DNA of 64,000 nucleotides from Smallanthus sonchifolius (taxonomy: Eukaryota > Streptophyta > Magnoliopsida > Asterales > Asteraceae): assembly GCA_023525975.1 (NCBI GenBank), contig CM042020.1:11486001-11550000 (forward strand). Reading direction: 5' to 3'. The notes under the pieces were generated by a model, which was given only the letters and a program-made list of their open reading frames with translations, was not told the DNA's origin and searched no databases. Shown in pieces: positions 11,244-23,141 of the stretch. A program made the translations under genes and the position numbers. Position 1 is the first letter of the stretch. Each line of letters begins with the position of its first letter.

Positions 11244-13244
11244 AGTCAGGTATGAATGATGATAGTGGATTTAGTTTGAAGAGAATTAAGGAGAAAACTG
11301 TCGAAGAATATCTTGGACTTCAAAGATGGAATGCATCTCTCGAAATGAGAACGATGAGAATTCGATGATCAAACCTTGTTTAGGATGTAGTGTAAATTGT
11401 TCAAGAAATGTCAGTGGATAAGAGGTTTCACAAACATTTGTCAAGGTTAAATAACGTAAAACGTCACGTATCACGAACAACGCTACTTCTGACGATATGA
11501 CAGGAACACTTATATATAGGAAGTATCAGCGACGTATCCACTATGCCCTTATCATATCGCATCAGTTTCGTTATTATATCTCATGATAGGTTTTATGTCA
11601 TAACGCACGACAGAATTCACTATGTTTTCCATACGCTGATTCTTATAATTACGTGTGCACCCGTAATTACTCAAATCGTCGTATGGTCCGTATAGGTCAT
11701 TCTATTGGGTGTGGGTACAGAGGGGTGAAACACCTAAAAACATTATTGTAAGTTGTTAATAAGTGACTGTGTCACTAAATGGTAAAGTCAGTCAGGAAGT
11801 AAAGGCTGATAATGTGGAACAACCCCATACATAGATGTCCCGAGTAGATGGCATATCCTTCCAGATTACCCATAAAGTTGATAGCTCTCTCGTGTCTGAA
11901 CAAGTATACGTCAAACCCCTAGTAACTCAAAGTTTATAGCTTCCTCGTGTTTGAACAAGAATACGTCAAACCCCGAGTAGCTCAAAGTTTATAGCTATAA
12001 ACTTTCATGGATAAAGCGAATGTTCATGCCTCATGTATATAGTGGACAATCAATAGCAAATAATGTAAACGGTCTAGTTTCGTATGTAATGTAGGCACTC
12101 AAGTTTCATGTATAGCGTAGATAATATGGTATTATGCATATTTGTAAATAACCAATTATCATGTATCGTGTGAACAATCTAGTATCATGCATCAAGTCCC
12201 ATCTATAATGTGATCAATCTAGTTTCATGTATATCGCAAGTAATTAAGTTTCACGTATAATGTAAATAATCATGTACCAAGTTTCATGTATAACTTGAAT
12301 AATCAAGTTGCGTGTATAATGTAAACAATTTAGTCTCAGGTATATTATGGACGTTCATATATAAATAATTGTACCACGTGAGTAACGTAAACTACCGAAT
12401 CTTGTCGGTGATCGAGTGATGTGGATAAGCATGTTGTATAATGTAGGTAGTTGAGTTTCAAGTTTTCAACTTTGTTGATGGAAGGTTGGCGCCTGTGCGA
12501 AAGGATTCATCTCCTTGAGGTGACTAGTAAGTTCATACATTCCCGAAGGCATAAAGTGATGGGAAAATTTTGCGGTAAACAAAATAATGTGTACGTGACT
12601 ATCTAATTTGTGCTTTTTGTTTGTAAATAAACAAATAATTGAAAATTTTCTCTTGTTTGTAAATTTTATAAATAAATGGAAGTAATAATTTGAGCGGATG
12701 GATAATTGGATAAATAAGAACCTTTTAATTCAGTTATTATAACGTAAATATTTCAAAAGTAATAATAATTAAGCCAAGGTTTAAATTAGTTTAATGGGAT
12801 AAATAGTCAATATAAAATAATTAATCAAGTTATTATTAAAAGGATGAAATATTTGTTAATATGTTTATAAAACAATTTGTACAAGGCGGGTATTAAGTTT
12901 CCTTACGAGACAAAAGGGTTTGTAAATAGTTTATACTCTAGATAAAATCTATAAATCAAGGGTTTGGTAAAAATTTTGTTTTGAACAAAATAACTATATT
13001 AGTTAAATCAAGAAATAACAGAATAGTTAGTTTACAAGGAAGGTTTAGATGTCAACCATCAAGGCTAGCCAATAATAATATTTATATTTGGGTGCAGGAT
13101 ATGAATTTTTTGTTAAAACTTTTTAGAAAACGAGAAATAGAGTATCCGGCTAACATTTCAGATGGTTTTTCACTAGGAAGCAGATGAGCACCAAGACGAG
13201 CATCGATGTGGTTATTCGTATTGCAAACCGAGATTTAGCCCTAG
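11244..13244. other. Non-coding interior of element A with degenerate tandem repeats
   Basis: No coding domain is recognisable. A roughly 63-bp block (tcgtgtctgaacaagtatacg and what follows) is repeated in tandem at about 11885-11995. Between about 12030 and 12345 there are many diverged copies of a unit like aagtttcatgtataatgtaa. The region from 12570 to 13080 is AT-rich. It lies where the RT and protease of an intact element would be. Confidence 0.55.
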
Positions 13245-13620
13245 TTATGTCCGTATGTGCATCAAGTATTCTCTGATCTCCATTCCTTGCTTCAGAAACT
13301 CTGCGGCCCTTGCATATAGGTGAGCAGTATCAGCTGGAACTCCTATTGCACTAGTAAGTCCCATGACTTGTCTTGCTCTTGGTTCTGGAGGGTTTAGGTT
13401 AGGTGCTGGATAAGGGTCTCTCGGAGGAGATGATTCAGCTGCTCGGAGTCTCAAGCCTGCTCCTAAGCCAATCTTCTCTGTGGTCAAACATGGATCTGGC
13501 AGCTAGTCGTGCCGGTGACTGGTTGTCAGGTGAAGGGGACACAAAGTCTTCCTCTTGTGTTGACTCTGCTTCGGGGTGGTTCTCAGGGGAGTGAGGAGGG
13601 TAAGAGGCCATGTCTAGCAC
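13245..13620 (-). pseudogene. Gag-like open frames of element A
   Basis: Two overlapping minus-strand frames (13620-13435 and 13487-13245) are rich in Pro, Ser and Glu, then continue with VPADTAHLYARAAEFLKQG. They look like one protein broken by a frameshift near 13440-13485. From the position near the 5' end of element A they could be gag, but no capsid or zinc-knuckle motif is visible, so this is inference. Confidence 0.4.
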
Positions 13621-14890
13621 GAAAAGGGTCGTAAGTGTAATGATAAGTGTTAAAGGTGTTTATGAGTTTAGAATTTGACTAATCATAACACCGAGTTCTT
13701 ATAACAATATATCGGGGGTAACACTTGACCTATAAGTAGTGTACCCACGAAAAGGATTCACAGGAAAGAGAAGTGGGTCACAAGGGACACGCACTAGAGT
13801 ACTTAGTCTTTCCTTAGTTGGAACCTTTCATGGACATACACTCACTCTTCCAGCCATCATGTTCCATTAACATTATTATTTGAACTCATGGTTATGGTGA
13901 GAATCGTTAGGGATTTTGTCTTGTGGCTCAAGGGTGTGTTTCATCTATTCAAGCAGCTTCCTTTCCTTGGATGGTGGGGTCTAAGGGAGTAAATCTCTTC
14001 CAAGAGATGATAAGGATGATAAGATTTTCAAGGCATAAGGATGGAAGGTATAGGAACTTAAATAAGTTTAAGTGTAAGAATCAAATAGGGAGGTTTAGGT
14101 ATGTGTACCAAATTGTAGTAAACAACGGATGATGTTTAGATTGCATTCATCTGCACACAACCAAATGGATGTTGTGACAACTCAAATTCAGGTTCGTATA
14201 CTTTCAAGAAGACATGCTTTAGCCTATAGATGGACACTAACTTTGGGGATTCCCAGGAAAGCATACAGTTCCTTCAGTTGATTTGGATTTATATGAAATG
14301 CTTTCCTAGACAGAAGACCCAAAGTACAGGTAATCACCCTTCCGGATTGCACGTGTTCTCTACTAATTTTCAGAACCCAAAACTCTGACGGGATTTTAAA
14401 ATTTTAATCATCATTAGGTATGAAAGTGTATAAAGTCTTTAGATATGAATAAATGTATGGTAAAGCTTAGGATAGCATTTAGTGATATCAAATAGGTATT
14501 TTGTAGACAATCTCAAATAGTGTAGCAAATGAGGTATCATAGGAGTAGTAGTTTTTGTAAACATGTAGGTTATCAAGTAACATAACACCTAAGATAATCA
14601 TGCAATGTAATACACTAGATAATATGTATATAGACTATAGATTAAGAATATGTTTCAAGAAATCCATGTAGTTTCAAATAGTTTCATGTAGTCTCTTGAA
14701 TGCTTCAGTTCATGTATTTGCACTACGTAGATAAAAATAGGTAGACATAGATAGGTAAGTGGATGTATTTATATGCATAATGAGTATAGAGTGGAGTTCC
14801 TAGTAAAATACGCGAGTCAAACCCATGTTTGGGACTCCTAGGTTATAGACTAGGTCATGTGTGTCTAATAACCTAATTCCCTATAACCAT
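13621..14890 (-). other. 5' untranslated leader of element A
   Basis: This stretch lacks recognisable genes. The segment about 14205-14370 matches 18145-18310 of element B (catgctttagcctata and a gatttggatttatatgaaat block). This shows that A and B belong to one family and share the leader between primer site and gag. Confidence 0.6.
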
Positions 14891-14903
14891 GGCTCTGATA
14901 CCA
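14891..14903 (-). other. Primer binding site of element A
   Basis: The minus strand reads TGGTATCAGAGCC 3 nt from the LTR edge at 14907, an initiator tRNA-Met primer site. It shows that the LTR to its right is the 5' LTR of a minus-strand element. Confidence 0.85.
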
Positions 14904-14906
14904 ATC

Positions 14907-17765
14907 TGTCACACCCCGGTCGGCGGCGGATTATACGCCGGGGCTGACGCGGTTTCTCACAAGCACATGATCATCTATTTAATAAGTGATAATATTATTT
15001 CATCATAATTAAAGCAGCCGTTACAATTAGAAATGGAGAACAAGGAGTTCAAACATAACACAAGTTAAATTCAATCTTTAATAAAGCTAGGTCCATAGTC
15101 CTATGTGGTCATGTAGTGTCCTCAAACTGGTGCACCTGAAACATGTGAGTAAATGTCAACTACAAGTAGTTGGTGAGTAACATAGGTTTTGACACCAAAC
15201 AAAAGTTAAGTATAGGTTTACAATTCAATATGTTCAAAGCATGTCTAAAGCATAAATGTGAAAACACACAAGGTTCCAAGTGTACAATCAATCCGTGTAA
15301 ATGGAAAACTAGTTACGCAATCCCACTGATTGCCATTTTAAAAAGGTAGTAAGATGTATACACAAAAACCCTCCAAGGTTCTGTGTTATGTATGAATCGA
15401 ATTCCCCTATAAATGATCATGTTAGGTACTACCTTAGGCCTGGGTAGCAGGTTAATGATTACACTGACATGAACACATGTAATGATCACCAAGTAGTTTA
15501 AGACATAAACCATAAAGACCATAGCATAAGAACAAATGTATTGAATTGTGTAAGTAAAGAATTTGTAAACATGTTTCACCCCAAAAGTAAAAAGAGTAAA
15601 AAGGGGCTATGTAAACTCACTTGAATCAAAGCTAGACATGGTACGAGTAGCGGATAGCACCACACAAGAATGCAAGTAGAAAACACGAGAGTTTGTTTGT
15701 GAACTGTCTACGTATGCCCTAGAATTATAAGCATAATAGTTAGGGACACATGAGATTATTGTGACGACGACACGGAAGATTTGAATGTCCTAGAACATAC
15801 TTAGGAACAACGAGTAGACGAACTTGTCCACGGAAATAATGATTTCTTAATATAATAATTAAGATAAATACGTTACGTGTCGAACGTTTCTAATTGCGAA
15901 TAATATTAATTAAATATATAAATTCGTACGCTTGTGCCATTTAAAATGGTTAGGAAAATAATATAGTTTAATATATTATTTTTAGGTTCGTATGATTAAT
16001 AACTAATCATTTATGTGGCAAAATAATAAATATATTATCTTTATTCGAGGATAAAAATCGAGGGTAAAATAATATAAATAATTATATTATTTATAAGTTT
16101 GAAACGTTACACGGGGTAAATAAACGAGACGAAAATAATAAAAAAATATATATTATTTTATACTAGGAGTCACAGGTTGAAAATAATATAAACATATTAT
16201 TTTATTCGAAGTCGTGGTTTGAAAATAATATGAATATATTATTTTAAAAGTGGAGACAATATTGATTATGAATTATAAAACCAAACCCGAGCCTACGAGT
16301 TATTTCACTGGTTGAAAACTCTTTAATATATTAATATAGGAGTTGATTTTTTTTAATTAAATAAAGGCAAAAAGTCCCAAAAATAAAATGTAGGAGACTG
16401 GACTCGAACCCGGGTCTCCTGCGTGTGAGCCATGCGTATTAACCAAGTCCGCCCGCTAGGGTATCGCAACCAAACCCGGGCAGAAATGGTTTTAACCATT
16501 GACTCCACTGTGTTCTCCCCCTATCCACGAAATCGATCGAAACCAAACCCAATACCATTAAATCTGGTCGCGAATGACTCTAAGATCATAGGGATTTTGT
16601 TCATCAGGTGTCTGCGAGTCTGTGTATGCGTTTAATTGCAAAAACATCAGGTTTAGGATCGTCTAATTTAGGAAAAACGGGCCGAAACCCTAGATATGAA
16701 CATGAATTCAATTTGATCAATACTGATATTAAAACTTGTTGAAAACATAGGGATTTTATAGATTTAGACCTTGCGAAACTATTTGTGTGGTTTAATTTCA
16801 TTGAGGTTGTGTCTAGGGTTGAAATCCCCAAATCAGTTTATGAACAAACCATAGTTTAAGGATCATAAACAATTCGATGTTATCAGATCAAATTGATAGA
16901 GGGCTTTCATTATACATATGATTACGAATCGAATGGTATGCTTTAATTGTATTTAAACAGAGTGTAGGGTTGGATTCGATTGAACTGGTTTTATATGAAC
17001 CCTAGATTTCGGATCTTGATCGAATTGATGCTGTAAGTCCCAATTTTCATAGGGCTTATGATCTACGTATGAAAACGAAACTAAGGATGTAAGATTTTAC
17101 CAGAATAGGATTCGAATTGGTGGTTCCCGACTAGAACAAGTGTCGACTTCGACTGCCTTGGTCCCTGGTGACTCCGGCTACTTCTCCGATCGAATTGATG
17201 TGTGCGAAAGCCTCAGAAGAGTTCGTTTGTTGTGTGAAGGTGTTCGATTTGCGAGGATAACAGGTAAAACGATCGAATTTGATGGTTAAACATAATGTGT
17301 CAACGGTTATGGTGTAATTAGCCATTATTTGGTTTAATTCAACAATTGATGATGATTAATTAGATGGTTATGACCGTTAATGCATAGGACGTGTGAGATC
17401 TGTTACAAATTCCAGCAGAAATCGATCAAAGCTTGCGAATTTGGATCAAAGCCAACGGGTTTGACTTTTTAAAGTCAACATAATCAAAATATGTTTAATT
17501 ACGTAATTAGTCCTTCTAGTTTAGATGTGTTTGAGTTTGGTAGGTTGACATAAATAGTCCCTGAGGTTTGAATTGGGTTAGAGCTTGGTTAGTTTGACTA
17601 TCGAAAAGTCAACAGAATGGGTTTTGACTAATTACACAATTAGTCCTTGTATTTTAAGTTTAAAAATAGACAGAAATAGTCCCTAGGGTTTGTGATGAGG
17701 TTAAATTAGTTAGGATTTAACTGAATTCTAGTAACGGGGTTAACCTAAAAGTTCGGATTGTCACA
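14907..17765 (-). repeat. 5' LTR of gypsy element A
   Basis: The LTR runs from tgtcacaccccgg to gttcggattgtcaca, 2859 bp with TG...CA ends. Its right two thirds match 1-1925. It contains the tRNA-like module at about 16390-16452 and no coding sequence. It interrupts the gag of element B at 17766. The flanking tcaac (17766-17770) is the expected target duplication, but its partner lies left of the window. Confidence 0.85.
16390..16452 (-). other. tRNA-like module inside LTR A (copy 2)
   Basis: This has the same A-box-like TGGTTAATACG and B-box GGTTCGAGTCC as 556-618, with two or three base differences outside the boxes. Both boxes survive in both LTRs even though neighbouring bases have diverged. 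Confidence 0.6.
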
Positions 17766-17998
17766 TCAACCATGATGAAGGTTCCCTCAATGATTTCAAA
17801 CCATTGGAGAAGTCCAGTGGCTCCCTTGTTCCTGTAGAACTTGGTGGGGTTGCAGGAGTTGAAGTGTTTGAATGTACACACGGGATTCCTCAGTGCAGCA
17901 TTCTGGTTTAACTGGTTAACCATGGTTGGTAGGATCGTAGCCATTTGCTGAATGATCCTGTTGGTGAGGTTGTTCTTATGTTCATGACGGGGAGGCAT
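17766..17998 (-). pseudogene. Gag N-terminus of gypsy element B, cut by element A
   Basis: From the ATG at 17996-17998 the minus strand reads MPPRHEHKNNLTNRIIQQM, then NPVCTFKHFNSCNPTKFYRN and GATGLLQWFEIIEGTF. This is the start of a plant gypsy gag protein (capsid region with LLQWFE). The frame is cut off after about 78 codons by the LTR of element A. The rest of B lies outside the window to the left. Confidence 0.8.
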
Positions 17999-18560
17999 TC
18001 TACAAAGGGATGAATAGAAAGTTCGTAAGATGTGAATCATGTATAAGAGTTTGTAAACAAGTCATGAGATATTAGATAAAACATGGATGGTACCCTAATG
18101 GGCACATTGACTTATCAAAGTACTTTAAGTTCATCTAATGTTTGAGAGGTCATGCTTTAGCCTATAAGTGGACACTCATTCCAAGAATTCCCAGGAAAAC
18201 ATAACTGGTCCATCGGTTGATTTGGATTTATATGAAATGCTTTCCTAGACAGAACTCCCAGAATACAGGCATCCACTCTTCCAGATTGCACAAGTTCTCA
18301 TTCATTAGTTAGAACCTACGTACTTTTGAGAGTTTCATTTGGATTAGACCTTTAAGTATAAGAGTAGGATTCATGAAGGTCCTTTGTAGTTCATGTAGTT
18401 GTATCAGGTAGTCAGAAATAGATAGATGTCGGTAAGTATAGTACCGAGTGGAGTTCCTAACAATAGACATGAGTTAAACTCATGTTTGAGACTCCTAGGT
18501 TATAGTCTAGGTCAAGTGTGTCTAATAACCTAATTCCCTATAACCATGGCTCTTATACCA
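17999..18560 (-). other. Leader and primer site of element B
   Basis: The leader shares sequence with that of element A. The primer site at 18548-18560 is TGGTATAAGAGCC on the minus strand, one mismatch from the initiator tRNA-Met primer. No gene is present. Confidence 0.7.
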
Positions 18561-18563
18561 ATC

Positions 18564-20933
18564 TGTTACACCCCGGCCGACGGCGGATTATATGCCGGGG
18601 CTGACTCGGCTGTTCATAAGCACATGATCATCTATTATCAAATGACAATATTTATTCATTAATTTAAAAGCATTAGTTACAAAGGAAATAGAAAGTGAAA
18701 CGTTCAAGACATAACATAAATTAAACTAAACTAGGTCCAAGTCCTAGATGAGCAAGTGGTGTCCTCAAACAGTTGCACCTGAAACATGTGAGTAAATGTC
18801 AAGTACAAGTAGTTGGTGAGTAACATAGGTTTTAACACCAAACAAAAGTTGTAAAAAGGATTTGAAATTCAATATGTTGAAAGCATAACTAAGACATAAA
18901 TGTGAAAACATACAAGGTTCCAAGTGTACAATCAAGTCGTAGTAAATGGAAAACTAGTAAGTACAATCCAACTGATTGTGTTTTAGAAAAATTAGTAATA
19001 TGGTACACACAAAACCCGCCAAGGTTTGTGTTAACTAGTATCGATTTCCCGTATAAATGATCATAGAAGGTACTGCCTTAGGCTTGGGTAGCAAGTTAAT
19101 GATTGCACTGAACATGAACACACGTATGGTCGCCAAGTAGTTTAAGACATAAAACACATAGTAAATAGCATGAGAACTAATGGTATTGAATTTGGTATGT
19201 AAAGTATGTAAACATGTTCCACCCCGAGTATTTGTAAACAATAGTAAAAAGAAAGGGGATATGAAACTCACCTGAATCAAAGTTAGAAACATAGTAAATA
19301 GACTTGGCAAAGGGTTTGTGCAAGTTTTGGTTGGAAAACATATGTATTTATAATGTTAGAAAGTTTATTTAATAATCAAATAAATCATAGTGTGGAAAGG
19401 ATTCAAATAATATTGTATATAAATTGTTAAATACACATAATTTGATATAGAAAAGTAATATACTTGGAACAATTTATAAATAAATTATAAAGTGGGAAAA
19501 TATTTAATAGGTTTTACAAAATAATTTAATTATTAGTTAATGTAAATAAAGTGGGAAATTAATTCGTTTAATAAATAAAATGGTAGAAATGGTTAGCACA
19601 TCTAATAATTCATTTTGAATGAATTTCAAATGAAATTTTTAAACAAAATAATTATCTAAAATAATTATTTAGGTGTTTATAATTTTAATGGTATTTAAAT
19701 AATTATTCTCAATAATATTTATAGTTTAAAGGAGTTTAATAATGTTTGAATGTATAAATAGCATTTGTGGAATAACTCATAAATAAAAATATAAACAATT
19801 AACATAATTAGATCTTATCGAAACAATGTTTTTTATGTTATTTTATTTAGAATTTACCATAGTATAATATTATTTATATTTTTTCGGATTTCATAAATAT
19901 TGTATATTGTATTTGTATAATTTTATAAATTTTAGTTAGGAATTTTTAAAGTTAAAGAAAGGGATTAAAAAAGTTTAAATGGGATAAGGAGCAAAACCGC
20001 CCTCCCTAGGGACTCGAACCCGCGCTAGAGGGCGGTTCACGGTTGCACACGCACATATTAACCACTGGACTAGGCATGAAGCCTTGTCTAGTGGTTGATT
20101 TGTAGGCTTTTGATAAGCAACCCCCGATGCCCTTCGTCCCTAAATTTCCCCGACGAACCCTAGCCCTCTAATCTCCCCGTCCGGCCAACGACACACACCC
20201 GGTTTCATGGGCCTTTCGATCACATGACAGAAACGGACCTAATGCCACCAATTTTACCTGGAACGGATGAGAACGACAGCAGTTTCTTGGCTCGGGTTTC
20301 TTGGTGTTCAATCGCGAATCAGAAGATAGAGTGTAGGATGTGTGCACGAGGTGTTGCGAGTGTAATGGAGTGGGTTTTATAGCCCTATTTTGTTCGAAAC
20401 GTCTTAATCGCACGTGGGTCGGAGATGACGGTTACGGGATTAAACCCATCATCAAAACAATGATTTCTACTTCAATTGTACCGTTAATATCCTTAGGAAA
20501 CGGTCGCACCAAGTTTTAGCAACATCAATTGTAGTTAACTCGCAATAATTCGATCGATTGGAAGTCGGATTGAGGTTAATTAGTTTGACTCTAGAAGTCA
20601 AAATCGACGAGTTGGGGAAGGAAATAACGGAAATTTGCGATTTGGTCCATGGGGTTTCAAGTGTTATTATTTTATGCACAAACCTTGGTTTTTAATTAGA
20701 ATTTAAGTTTCAAAATTGGCAAAACTAACCCCCGGACTTTATAAAACATAAAATCTTTTAAATTTTTATATCTTTTTATAATTTAAAAAAAATATGACTA
20801 AATGTTTTAAATATAAATTATAATTTTTGTAAAATAAAAGGGGTTTTATTTATCTAGAACTTATTTGTTAGATTAAATCTTTATAAATCCCTAAATTTAT
20901 TTATAGGATTCATAACATTTGTATTTGCATGAT

Positions 20934-20970
<37 letters not shown>

Positions 20971-21154
20971 GTTTAGAAAATAACTTAGTATATATATACA
21001 TACTTATAGATGTATTGTTTAATAGGGTTAAAACATTTATATAAAAGGATTTGTAACAATTGAAATAAATGTATGTATGTTTGTACACTCATGTAATGTA
21101 ATGGATAATTAGGATAATCTTATTGATGTAAGACATAAAAATAAAGGGATTACA
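18564..21154 (-). repeat. 5' LTR of gypsy element B
   Basis: The LTR runs from tgttacaccccgg to gggattaca, about 2591 bp with TG...CA ends. The first 400 bp resemble the start of LTR A. It carries a tRNA-like module (19994-20075), a (TA)n microsatellite (20941-20969) and long AT-rich stretches. Immediately right of it a Copia gag frame starts abruptly, so B inserted into that Copia. The right boundary is inferred from the TG...CA rule and from similarity of the minus-strand start TGTAATCCC to the solo LTR at 32631 (TGTAATATCC). Confidence 0.7.
19994..20075 (-). other. tRNA-like module inside LTR B
   Basis: On the minus strand TGGTTAATATG (A-box-like) is followed 44 nt later by GGTTCGAGTCC (B-box), exactly the spacing of a normal tRNA. 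It is flanked by AACCGCCCTC and GAGGGCGGTT, which could pair, but not in a standard acceptor-stem position. No good cloverleaf could be drawn by eye. Confidence 0.6.
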
Positions 21155-22872
21155 AATGCCGGAGTAGTAAAAATAAAGCCGGAATTTCCTGTGGATTACA
21201 ACCCCAACCCCAACCAATTTCACAATCGTGGACGGGGACGGGGAAGGGGCCATTCTCGCAACTACAGGGGTGGTCGGGGACGCGGAAGATATCAACAACA
21301 TGGTAGTCCGAGTGGTCCAGGCATGCAGACACCCTATCCGCAATGGGCTTGGTGGAACACCCCCTGCCCATTCCCGACGTAACCTTGGAGGCCCAATCTG
21401 CCGTACACTCAATCTAACTTGGGCCAGCAGCCTACTCAGGCCAACTATCAACCGGGCCTGACCCAGTATCAGCCCAACGAAGCCCCTGCTCAGGCCCACG
21501 CAGCACCATCTGCTCCATCCAACTTCGGGTACGATGATTTGAGCCCGTCTGATTTGCAGCATGCCTTCACCAATATGCAACTTCAGCAGCCCAACCCCTC
21601 TTGGTACATGGGTATAGGGGCATCATCGCATGTCACAACCGATCTAGGTAAGATTCAAAACCCAACTCCATCTACTGTTTGCAATATTTTAGTGGGTAAT
21701 GGTCATTGTATATCAAATAAACAGTCTGTCACTGGCTTTCACACCCACCCGAACCGAACGTATATCCTACCAAACATTCTTTACAGCCCTCAAATTATTA
21801 AAAATCTCTTACCTGTTCGTCGTTTCACACGTGATAATAATATGTCTGTCGAATTTAACCCATTTGGTTCTTATTTGAAGGATCTCATCACTGGAAGGAT
21901 TCTTTCCCGCCACAATAGCTCTGGGGATCTTTATCCGTTCACGTCACCTCAACTTCCACCTTCCGCTTGCTTTCTATTTTCTCCTTCATCTCAAAGGCAC
22001 AACCGACTTGGACATCTCGGTGGTCAAGTTTTAGAGATTTTAAATCGTCGTATTCATTTTTCTTGTAATAAAGACAAAGCTTTACCTATTTGCAATTGTT
22101 GTCAACTTTCTAATAGCAAACGTTTACCCTTTTCTAACTCGAATTCATATACTTTTGCACCATTTGATATAATACACTGTGATCTTTGGACATCACCTAT
22201 TATGAGTAAAACCGGGTACAAATACTATATGGTCTTAATTGATAATTTCTCCCATTTTGTTTGGGTTGACCCACTCAAATATAAATCGGAAACCAACTTT
22301 GTCATATTTCATCGCCTAATCTCTACTCAATTAAATCGTAAAATCAAAACATTTCAATGTGACTTAGGCGGCGAATTTGATAACAAAGAATTTAAAACAT
22401 TTGCTCACAATGAAGGTCTCCTCTTTCGGTTTTCATGTCCTCAAACCTCCTCCCAAAACGGTAGGGCCGAACGGATGATTCATCTCCTTAACGATATCAT
22501 TCGTTCTCTCCTATTTCATGCCCACCTCCCCCTACCTTTTGGGTGGAAGCCCTTCACACGGCTTCCTACTGTTATAACATCCTCCCTACCAAACGCCTCA
22601 ATTTTTACACCCCTACCTTTGTCGTATATCTTCGCCACCCCATCTATGATCACTTACGAGTGTTCAGGTGTGCCTGCTATCCAAACACATCCGCCACCCA
22701 ACCCCACAAACTCCATACCCGCTCTATAAAATGTGTGTTTCTCGGATACCCCCAAGACTCTCGTGGCTATAGGTGCTTAGACCCGTCCATAGGACGAGTC
22801 ATTACTTCCCGCCATGTCATTTTTGATGAAAACCAATTTCCATACACCAGCCCAGTGGCTACTTCCATGTAA
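21155..22872 (+). pseudogene. Copia D: gag end, protease, integrase
   Basis: The frame begins inside an RG-rich gag tail (HNRGRGRGRG), shifts near 21380, then runs 21419-22729. The protease site reads WYMGIGASSHVT; the catalytic Asp of the usual D-T/S-G-A is Gly, so the protease is dead. The pre-integrase finger RHNRLGHLG...CNCCQL and the integrase core with D (IHCDLWTSP), D (QCDLGGEF) and E (NGRAERM) are present. Another frameshift near 22540 moves the end to the frame finishing HVIFDENQFPY at 22872. The RT that should follow is missing here; a Copia RT lies inverted at 23132-24844. Confidence 0.88.
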
Positions 22873-22983
22873 CGTGTTTTTAAGAGAAAGTAGACCGTTT
22901 CGTAGGGTAGCCTTCGTTTGGGCGTCACACAGGGCATATATTTTAATGACTATAAGATCCAGAGAATGTCCCATAACAGAACC
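22873..22983. other. Unassigned 111-bp junction between Copia segments
   Basis: This lies between the end of the + strand integrase frame and the short inverted LTR. No motif was recognised. It contains the breakpoint of the strand switch. Confidence 0.4.
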
Positions 22984-23141
22984 TGTTAGAGTTTGGGAAA
23001 TTCCTCCTTGAGGGTTCTTTGTATTGAGCACCAATATATATAGGAGCATAGAATAGGTATAAAATAAAATAATTACAAGATGGACCCTATACTATTCATG
23101 ATACTATAATACACCAAATGACTTATGTTACTTATCTAACA
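22984..23141 (-). repeat. Short Copia 3' LTR (158 bp)
   Basis: The LTR has perfect inverted ends TGTTAGA...TCTAACA and directly follows the RNase H frame on the minus strand; the RNase H stop codon (23132-23134) lies inside it. It contains tatatataggagc. The small size suits short-LTR Copia lineages. Confidence 0.7.
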
